This document shows, one piece after another, positions 46,195 to 56,700 of a stretch of 64,000 nt of DNA (positions are counted from its first letter, which is position 1; every line of letters begins with the position of its first letter). The translations under genes were made by a program, and so were the position numbers. The notes under the pieces were generated by a model. The model ran no database searches. It saw only the letters and a list, made by a program, of their open reading frames with translations, and was not told the origin of the DNA. The stretch is from Cristatella mucedo (taxonomy: Eukaryota; Bryozoa; Phylactolaemata; Cristatellidae), in assembly GCA_009760855.2 (NCBI GenBank), contig WPIO01000140.1:747501-811500 (forward strand), written 5' to 3'.

Positions 46195-46670
46195 AAATCT
46201 GGGCGGCATGTCCCAAAATGACCCTTCATTAGACAGCAGCTGCGCAGTCAATAAGAGCGCCTACTTCCACCTTAGTAGCGTTGCGAAAATTCGGGGGAGC
46301 ATTGACAGCGATACCACAGCCAAATTGGTTCAATCATGTGTGACATCGCATCTCAGCCTCTGTCACTTATGTTTAGCTCTGCTGCTAACCAACCTCAAAT
46401 CCTTTCAAGACTGTGCCTAAAGTTCTCATGCTCCCAAAGCCTAGAACTCACGATAGACTCGACTCCATACATGACATTTAAAATATAGCTAAATGCATTA
46501 GTTCAAGACTGTATATGCAGGGTCCGTGCGAATTGTTCCAGGGTCCGTGCGAATTGTTCCTGTGCTTCGTCGTGCAACACTGTATGTCGTCACTAAGCAA
46601 TTGACATGCTTCCTTGGCAGCAAATAAAAGTGCCTAAGAAGAGTTTGTTCTCTTTGGTAGCTATAAGCAT
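46195..46670 (+). mobile_element. L2/CR1-type LINE, 3' end, diverged
   Basis: Plus strand: LDSSCAVNKSAYFHLSSVAK and DTTAKLVQSCVTSHLSLC, then CTCCCAAAGCCTAGAACTC and the tail AAAAGTGCCTAAGAAGAG. A 21-bp direct repeat (AGGGTCCGTGCGAATTGTTC unit) lies at about 46519-46561. Confidence 0.72.
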
Positions 46671-47170
46671 AGTAGTAACTCAAAAACGCAGTCAATGAAG
46701 CTGATAGCTTGGGAATGATTCGAAACTTCATATTGACTACGGCATGCTGATGCCTAAGCTGTCGTCGCACCTGTAGTCGTCACAGATAAATGCTCATTTC
46801 ATCATAGTATAAAATTTCTAGCTTGATGGGGCCTCATGGAGAAAACTAGGATCGCCGGCCTCACCATTAGTCCTCAAATCAGGCGTGAGAGCCAATAATA
46901 ACTAAGTAACTCATGCAGATTAAGTTCTATACTCTTACGTCCGTGGATGTCTCCCGATAAGTCCACGTGGATGTGTTCCAAGAAGTCTACGTACGTAAAT
47001 AGCAGATGGTGTGCATCTTCTGCCCACACCAAGGAGCCACCGATAGCTGCTGCTATCAAATTCACTAAGCTCAGTCGTAGCTGGTTCGGGAGTTGCTAAT
47101 GGTTACAGTGATGAGGACCGGTAGAGGTAAAAGTCTGTCCATACGGAACTAGCTTGTATGAACAAGCAGG

Positions 47171-47262
47171 TGCCGCACTGGTCTGGCAAAGTGGTTAAGT
47201 GGTTACCCCCCCACCCCGAGCAAGGTCGTGGGTTCAAGTCCCGGTACATGATACATGTACAG
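47171..47262 (+). mobile_element. SINE family A, head only
   Basis: TCTGGCAAAGTGGTTAAGTGG (A-box region) and GTGGGTTCAAGTCCCGG (B box); the LINE-like tail is missing. A tRNA gene was considered, but the interval between the boxes is not tRNA-like. It lies in the region downstream of the EIF3H stop. Confidence 0.65.
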
Positions 47263-47513
47263 TACGTCTGTTCAGGCAAACATACACAACGAGAAACTCA
47301 GGCATATATACTAAGGCATATAAGCAAGCGTTGCCCAGCATCGCTGGGTAACAGGCTTCGTGAGGTCCTTTCAATCATTAAATAAACACAAGAAAGAATG
47401 AAATACGCGTGCTCATGGGACCTCAGCAGTGCTCTGAGAGATAAAGCTCACACCCGGATGTACATAACAAATTTCCATCTCGAGCTGTATTACAACATCA
47501 ACTTAACGCCATT

Positions 47514-47732
47514 TTACGAAGAACCGTGTGAATGCAACGACTCTGCCATGAATAGCTTCCCAAAACTCTGGGTAGCAAACTCGGACAGTTGCTTTGCATA
47601 AACATCGACTTGGCCAGACAAAAGAAGGCTGTCAAGCCTAGGAGGTGCAGGCAGTGGCTTGAACAGCTTGTTCATGTCCTCTTCTGGAAGTGGCTGCTCG
47701 CCCCGAGTGGCTCGCTGTTGGTTCTCCAATTG
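47514..47732 (-). CDS. EIF3H: EIF3H terminal coding exon 7
   Basis: Acceptor TTTGTAG. Encodes [36 protein letters not shown], and the terminal [14 protein letters not shown], ending at TAA. I could not pick a convincing AATAAA polyadenylation signal in the following few hundred bases of the minus strand, so the 3' end of the mRNA is undefined. Confidence 0.96.
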   Translation of the reverse strand, partial: QLENQQRATRGEQPLPEEDMNKLFKPLPAPPRLDSLLLSGQVDVYAKQLSEFATQSFGKLFMAESLHSHGSS

Positions 47733-50700
47733 CTACAAACCAGATGGGAAAGAAGTCGGTGCAAAGGCCAGCACATTACGACAAGCTGCCTCTTTCAAAA
47801 CGGCAGAACAGCAGAATGGGCAGCATTGTACTGGGAACCTACACTTACAAGCAAAGTGTTTACGAGGTGCATTAGACACCGATTGCATAATAAAAAAATA
47901 AAAATAATAATACACTTGATAAAGTGCCCCCTACACTTGATAAAGTACGCTTTACATTTGCTGCAAAGAGAAACACAATTAAATGGTAATATCATGCTTG
48001 ATAAACAACTTAGCATGGTTAGGGATGACTTGCACAGGGTCAGCATGCAAGTATGGTTAGTTGCTGCATGCAGTGTCAGCACCCATAAGCACATAAAGGT
48101 CGAATCCCAGGGACCCACTAAATCAGAGGTCGGCAAACTCAAGCCTTTAGGCCTAGCTAGTGCTCCAGTCCGGCCTAGCGGCCCCCTAGTTACTTATTGA
48201 TGCATCAAGTGATCAAGATGGATCAATTTGTGAATCAAATCAAGTATTAATTAGGCCCAATTGAGCTGTCACGGTTTTCTTCTCTTCACTATAGAGATAA
48301 GCTGTGATGGCTCACAAGGTAAGCTGGTTGCTTTTCACGACCTCCGCCCCGAGGTCGTGGGTTCGAATCCTGATGTGGGTGATTCTTTATCGCCGCTGCA
48401 AGCTGTGGTGATAGCCGTAAAGGCTCTTCTGTCGCTATACAGAAGAGGCTGTTGAATCAGCTAGTATTTTTTAGAGGTACTTTGACTTACGAGTATCCTA
48501 ACTAACGAGTTTTCGAGGCACGAGTCGTCTCTCAACAGCTTTTTGCTCTGAGTTGAGAGCTGACTGTTATCGTGCTTGATTTTGCTTTTTTATTTTTTAT
48601 TTTGCGTTTTGCAGTATAACGTGAGTGTAGCGGCTACGCCCACTCAAGGGGCGGGATTTCTTCTGGCCTAGTGTGCCTTCTTGACCTCCTGAAATGGCCC
48701 AGTAGTCCGATAAGTTTTTCGACCTCTTCGCTAAATGCTCTGGTCAATAGGTGAGTTTTTAGTTTCTTTTTAATCGTGGTCAAGGCAACTGTTCACCAAC
48801 TTTTGCATAAATCCGACTGTATATTTGCACTGCTGTCCAAAAGTTTCTATGCGCAGGCTACCAGCAAATTATTCCTCTCCAAACGCACAAGATTTAGCAC
48901 GGGTCGAACTCGGTGGGGAGTTCTTATGCAGAAAATCTAAAAACTACATCATTATGCAAAATGCATTAGGTACAATCACTAACTAGTCAAAGCACCACAA
49001 TTTTCGACAACTTCTTACAATCGCCTCGGCATTTGACTTAGCCTAATTCTGGCATTTTTCTGGGAAAAGTGACGCACAGCAATCCTTAAAAATCTCGAAG
49101 AACTCATCGGGTATCATGCACCAGAGAACCCTAAACCCAGGAGCAGGTCATACAGGTACATGCAATGCCCACAAACTAAATACGCAGTCTCGGTATGCAC
49201 ATAAGCTCTGCAACTGATGGCAAGTATATAGTACACTGTTCTTTGCACCAAGAGACACATTAGTATACAGTGATGGTCAAATCCGCCTGAAAAAGCAAAA
49301 TTGCACTGCCAAAAAATATCCGGATCTAATTTCCCAAATTTAAAGTCTTACTTTAAGCAAGCTGACAGCAAGGGAATTTCGCTGACTTCCAAAACCTGTA
49401 ACTGCACTTGTAAAAATACGAACATCATGTAGAAAATTATCCCTAAGCATGTCTCATAGCATGCGACTACAAGTACAACCATCAATGCACATAGTCAGCT
49501 TGTGACACATATTGCATTACAATAAAAAAAGTTTTTCTGGGGTCATCATGACTCAAAGTCACATCCTACTGCTACATTTAATTTTTACTAAGTGAACGTT
49601 TTCTTTCCCCCCCCCCCTCTGGCAGGGAGTGGAGCGGCAAAAGCAGGACGGCCCGACAAAAGAATACCTATAGCCAACCACGGGGGGGGGGGGGGAGGGT
49701 GTGTGAGTGTGAGAAGAATGACAAAAGCCCGGAATGACGAAATCAACTAGAGGAGGTTCATTTGTTCAGCAGTAAGCTGGCAGCAGCTACCCGGATTAGT
49801 CACACAGACAGAGACAGCCAGTGCCGAACTAACGCACGATTTGCTGCAATTGTCACAGAACTGACCCTCTTTGACACGAACTGATGCTTGGCTTGCTGCT
49901 GTTTCTGGTATTGCTTCTGATAATTAAAGTACTTATTGGAGTCCTGGCTAAGCTCGTCGACAGCATCCATAAGGAGATGAAGATTGTTCTCGAGGACTGA
50001 CCTAAAAGCAAAAAAGCTACATCAAACATTACGGTAACTTCAACATCGAGTCACGTCTCAGCTTTCTCTTCGAAAGGGCTTTCACTGCGAAAATGCACTG
50101 CGAAATCTCTTCGAAAGGGCACTGGTTCTAATTGAACAGCAACTGCAGAGCGAGGCCTACTGTCGAGCTGTTCAATTAGCTGAACCTCAATTTTCAAACT
50201 GTCGAGCATTACGCTGAACCTCTCTTTAGGAAGATATGTACAGAGAATATTTGTACGATCAAATAGGTATCCTGTCTGAGCAAGGAATGAAGTAAGCTCG
50301 GCTTGAGCGTGCATACACACGAGCATGCACACACTGAAATGCCTGTGAACCATTGAGCTCTATTAATTTAAGCAGTGTAGGTCCATCAACACAAGCATCA
50401 TTAACAATTTCAGCTGATATGTCAGCGGGCAGTCGAAATCACTTACCCTGTGGCCATATCAAGGAAAGAGTACTGGTTGTCTGCAGGCAACTTTTCTTCC
50501 AGCTCACACATAAGGACGTTCATTAAATGGGAATTTCGCAGCACAACAGGAATCTCTTCAAACATCTTCTCAAAGCTAAGGCTTGCTTGTTTGATGCTAC
50601 AAAAATGCCATTCTTGTCAACAACAAATACAAGTGAAATAAAAAAAAAAGAATTGACCCCGGAACAATAGGCATGCCGACTAAAGCAAACGTGTACTATT

Positions 50701-53700
50701 ATCGGGTGTTGAAAAGCAACATGGTACTCATATGGAATGGCGTTTTTCCACTAGTAAATTATACCTACTGGAGGTAACTAACTCAGCCATCTCCTCAAGT
50801 TTCAATCTCACACCGTTAAATGCTACTCACATCACAATAGATTATGGTTTCCACTGTACTGACTGAACAATTGGGCTAAAGAGTTTTTTGCAGGCTTTCA
50901 TGACGGCACCAGCCACCACCTGCACAAGCTGAAGAAAAAAGCAAACTGCATCGCTGCTTTTCTACTACCAGCAATGTCTGAACTAATCCAATCTTCTTTA
51001 GATAAGACACTTACACAGGCTCAGACCACGACGGACAAAGTATGGAGGACCACTGAGCCTGGATGCAAATTCAATCTAGGTTACAGCACATACTCGGAAA
51101 TCAAAGAAGTGGTTTCTTAAGTACGGCTGGCAGCAGGCTAGCGATGAAGACATTGGTTATATGGTGTAGAGCAGATGCACATACGCTTGAGATTTTTTTT
51201 GGACATTTACTAGATCAACTGTGGATCCAGGGCCTTGCAGGAGGGGAGCCTAGCCGAGCAAACGGTGCACACATCAAAGGAAGAAATGTCCAAGAGGTGG
51301 AAGCATAGAAAAAGAAGCAAAGGTCTTCCATGAAAGTGAGCGCCCGAGGTTTGTTGGCAGATCGACAACCTCTTTTCTAAAGTCATGTTGGTTTTCGAAG
51401 TAAACGCCGTCGGCAAGCAGTCAAAAAATAGCTAGTACATTCGAAGCAAGCGGTGGTTGGATATGGTCAAGATCAGGAGTACTGCGGTTACTACAGTAGA
51501 AATTTTGCTAGTAGCTTTGGTCTGCAGCTGATGATCGGAAGACGTAACATTTGTCACAATACTTAACCAGTAAGCTCCATTGGTGTCGAAATGGCCAATG
51601 TTTTGGGCGTAGAATTTACATGGTTGCTTATTTGCCCAAGCCGAGTATGTTCGGAAACCTAGATTCATGTTCACGTTTTAATTGCAATTGGGAGCAAAAT
51701 TGCAAACATTAAGCCTGCATGTGGTACATATAGGAGAGATAATAAAGACAAGAGAGCCGATGGAAAAAAAGATGTATAGAGCTCGAGAAAACACGAATGG
51801 AGCTCAAGTGACCGGCAGTACATCTGGCCGGAGGTTTGGTGCATGCATTTTCTTTCTTGATCGATTCTTGTGACAGTAATTAAACCGCCAGCTCTAATGG
51901 TGTCAAAACAGCCTATGCTGCTACCACTTTAACGAGACGGAAATTTCTCATTAGCAGCATCAGCCCGAAGAAGATGCAGGCACCTTGGAGTGCATCATGT
52001 ACATAGGAAGTGTGAATGGTAGGAACAGTATACACAAATGCAAACGACGCATGCTCAATGAAACATATAGTTACCAATGCCCGAAGAATGCCGGGCAACA
52101 CAGCAATCCAAGTGGCTACTCGAGTGTGTAAATATAAAAGGGAATAAGCCAATAAGTCTCTGGTAGTCTGCATCTCAAATAACCTTAGTGAATTGGACTG
52201 TTATTAACTGATGCCCAAAGTAAATGAAGCCCATACCAGCTAGTCGTTCATGCTAATCAGCATAAAAAAGGAAAGTCTGATAGCCGTATAAGGAGTAACG
52301 CCGAACACTTAAATAATTGGAAAATTCAGGCCCCGAAGGCTGCCTGCTAAAAGCTTTCACTTGCACATACTCAAGTAGGCCACATTAAGTAAAGCAAATA
52401 TCGTGTGTATATAGCACCAATACCCAGCCAGGATCAGTTATGGCTAGCTGCAACAGCTAGGCCATCGAACTGCTGACTATAGTTAGGCTTGGGATTTCGT
52501 AAGAAAGATGTTTTCGAAGAAGTTCCTGGCCAGAATTAAACAATTCACTGACCAGTTCTATACAAACCTTTCAGGGGTGAAATCCTGCTCCTTAAAAAGG
52601 TCCATCATGGTATTAGTCAGTCGATATGCTTTCAGTGAAAGGAAGCCCTTGGTTGTCTTGGCAGGATCTAAAACCAAGGAAACAAGTGACAGGAAGCTCT
52701 TCAGCCTAGCAATATCAAGGATGGCTAAAAGAGGAATTACAACTACGAATGGTATAAAAAAGGGATACATGCTTTTAGCAAAACTCCCTCACCTAGATTC
52801 AATCATGGTGTCCTTTCAAATTTAACTTTATATGTTTATGGGGGGAAATTGGATCACTGTTTCATTTTGCCACGATTAACAACGACAGGGAGCTTAGCCA
52901 ACATGTTTAGAATGTAACCATTTCAACAACCATTTCAATGTTATTTTGTGTCGCAACGAAAGTAACAGTTTCGTGCATTTTTGGAATATCAGTGGAAAGA
53001 CACCCTGCCCAAGATTAAATTTATGCCCTCATCGAGTTGGCTTGTTCAAGGTGTAAAATGCACATTAATGCCGTATTTTAGCAGGCCAAGTGATGGAGAG
53101 CAATGACACTGCTAAACCATCACCTTCTTGAAAACTAAGACACCCAACACCAGCACTATATATCCGGACCAGCTTCGGGTCACTATGAAGCCTTGCATCG
53201 AATTCAAGGGCTTTTCACCGGATCTTGATGAAACTGGCTGGGCATGAAGGCCACCAGCATTTGCTAGGAGCTGAAATCTGCTATCTTCAGCTCAAAAGAC
53301 CACAAGTCTTCAAACATCCAGAAGGTGTGGTACTTCACCCATTCCAGCAAGTCGGAGGGTGTCATGAAGGATGTTATGACTAGGTGTTATTATGACTAGA
53401 CTGTTATGCTAGGGCTGCAGTTTTTTTTTTTAGGGGTCCTAAAACGTGGGTCAGATTGACACGAACCCCCCCTGAAAAGCTTAGTCAAGTGCGACCGTCA
53501 CTCATCTTAAGAAGTGAGTGACCATCTGGTGACACATCCACTTGTATTGCATAATGAACTCACCATGCTATTTTTTATCATCTTTGCATAGCTGCCCTAG
53601 CTTTCACAAGAAGGCCGAATGTGGAATTGAGATGAGGCATGCACATCGTAGGATTCCTTCACACTCTCTTGGGCATAAAAACGCACATGGTAATATTTTA

Positions 53701-56700
53701 AATGGCTGTATTCTTTAAATGTATGTACTATAAGAATGGCTGCTGTAACTGCCATGTTGATTGTATGCATTTCTGCTAGCAAAATCTCATAGAGCCGTGC
53801 TTATCGGTAGCCATGTAATGTAGAAAGAATTTCCGTCGCTAGGCAAAAACTTCTTGGGCTGCTAAGCGGCTCCTAGCTGCTGCAGCTAGGCAAATATGAC
53901 AACTACCAACGAGGTGCAATAAATACCCATGCCATGAGCATGCAGTGTTATCGCAAAGTCTAAAACCTGCATTACAGGGAAGGATACGCTACCCGTGAGC
54001 ACACAATTCTAAACTTTGCTGATCATTCCACAAGACTAACCAAATACTTTACAAAAATGTAAATAATATTGTTGTTATATTTACTCGAAGCCTATTCAGA
54101 TTCACACATGCATACTCAGTAGTGGATAGTAACTGCTGTCTGGGGGGGGGGGAGTGGAATACCTCTAGTCACTACAGGCATAGATCTAAATCCAGTAATC
54201 AATGCTGCTTTGTGGATAGTAATCACGAAGAGGCAGAAATGCTCAGCTATCAAAAACAAGTGTGGTAGAACATATTGGCACAACGGTGAAGAGCTGCTGC
54301 GTCTTGGATATGGCATTGAATGCCATTATCTTCTACGGAACTTTCTAAATTGAAAACTTGCCATGGCAAGATGCCATCAGAGCCTAAAGTTTGATCCGAA
54401 AGAAACTAGAAATCGTGTGCCAGGACGGGATTCCTGTGTTGCACAAAGGCAGTAAAATGCCGTTGTCACATACCCTAAAAGGGATGCCCACTTTCAGAAG
54501 GGACTCGAGCTACCCCCCCCACAGAAGAGCGCTCAACAGGTACACACAAGACTCACTCGACAACTTGGCCATAAAATCTTCAACAGCTCGAGCTACCATA
54601 CATTTCGTGTATGTGAAAACAGGACAGATGAAGTAAAAAGGCTTGATGCATTCGCTGACACTGTCGAGTAAAGCAATCAAAAGCTATAAGCCACATACCG
54701 TATATTAGCACGACAGATTCTTCTATGCTGAACTGATATCCATACTGCGATTCAATGAGCGCCCTATTTATGAACGAGCCAAAGTAGCTGCTCTGGTACC
54801 ATCCGACATGGAGGTGATCCACATTTACATGTCTCAGATTCCTCATCATTTCCATTTGGTATGTAACTAAAAAAACAAAGCCTTTGTAAAACAACAGCTT
54901 ACTCCAAAAAGGTATGCTTAAAGAATCTGGCCACTAAAAGCATGAAGTAGACAGTCATGAGATTATGCTAGAAAAATATCTAGGGCTGTGTGCATTGACC
55001 GAGACTCAATTCCAGTCGTCTACTCAAAGCAGCAGGTTTTGTGAACTAGGTTAAACCAAACAGAACAACTCTTAACAGACATGATGAGAGAGCCTGTAGT
55101 GCATTTTAATATGTAAAAAATCATGTGGCTCGAAAACCAAAGCTAACATCACTTCATTTGGCAGCACCATTATGAATCACTAATTTATGGAAGACTGCCT
55201 ATATACATGCAGACGTGCCGGCAGCCCAAAGCAACAAAAGTCTCTTAATTACCAGCAGTGAGGATCGTTCACGATCTGCATGCAATTAATTCACCATCAC
55301 CACCGAATTAAAGAGTGACCTTGCTGCTCTTTAGCAATGTGTACTCCATTGGATCCTAAATCAAAAGACATCTGCGAGCCTCGATATTTTAAAGAAAGCT
55401 CCATCCTTGATGTTGATAAGCAACATCTAAGGCCTGCTTGTCATAGGCGGTCAAACCTGCTATAGTAAATTGTTTGAAAAAAGGTATTCCTGGCCATAAA
55501 ACTGAGTCACAAAAGAAGCACAGGGGCTCTATGTCATGGTAGATGACATAGCTACCCAAGAAATTTGACACAACAGCTATGCTAATTTCTTGTTAAGATA
55601 TTCTTGCCATTCTTGAACAAGGTTTCACTCAGTCAATAAAGCACATTCAAAGAAGAATCTTAAAAGAAGAACCGCACCACGAAATGATATAATAATGACA
55701 TTTGTACAGCATTCTAGGAGCTTAATTTATTTCTAGGCACTTGAAATTTGCTGGAAAGAAAACATCCATTAGGTTAGTGATACCAGTATGCAGTCAGCAG
55801 GCATAAGCATGCACCGGCAGTTCACATGGCCGGAACAAGTGCTATGAAAGACACGTACGTTTTTTTAGCATCTGTTTACTTGTCAAGTCAGGCGAGATCG
55901 TGACATTAGTAAGCTGTGAGTTCTAAGCTTTGGGAGCACACGAGCTGAAGGCATGGTTTATAAAGTATTTGAGGTTGGTTAGATGCACACTTAGATGACA
56001 AGTAAAAGCAGATGCACGATGAGAAGCATGATTATAAAGCATTTCTTATAAGTATACAGAAGTAATAGAATTAAGCCAGAAAGTAATAAAAACTACTTAT
56101 AAAATGTGTTCAACAATCGAATATTTGTTTAGGGTTCTTTTCAAAAGACAAACGTGTAAGAAATGAGATTTGAAGTCCTGACGTCTTCCACATGCAAGCA
56201 AAATGATTATTCAAACTAAGTCTAACCAGGATGTAAACCATGAGCAACATATATCCAAATTACAAATTTACCGGTCTCCACACAAGATTAAACTTATTTA
56301 CTAAATTGTTGAACACTGGGGCAATCTGGCGTGTGAGTTCAGCTCTCCTTTTTTTTCTATACTGTATTAGTTTATTTCTGATTTCAGTTGGGCAGCTTTT
56401 ACTATAGTGTCATCAAACGTCCTGGAGCTTTATTTTCTGCAGTCACCTTGACTTTAGACGGGGCAGACAAGTCTGGACACCTCAACTTCGGTGCGCATTT
56501 GAGTCAGTTTCTAGAAGAGGGCAATCATTTTAAAAGCAAACGGTAGTGTTTTTGGAGGGACGAAAACGGCTCTTCCTTTTTAGACCTATCTAATGTCAGA
56601 CGGGTAGAGCCCTATCCTCATGCAGTCTCAGGCTCTGTATGAATGAGGTACACCGTATTTCAACCAATGGCTTAAGAGCCTTTACAGACATGTAGAAGGC

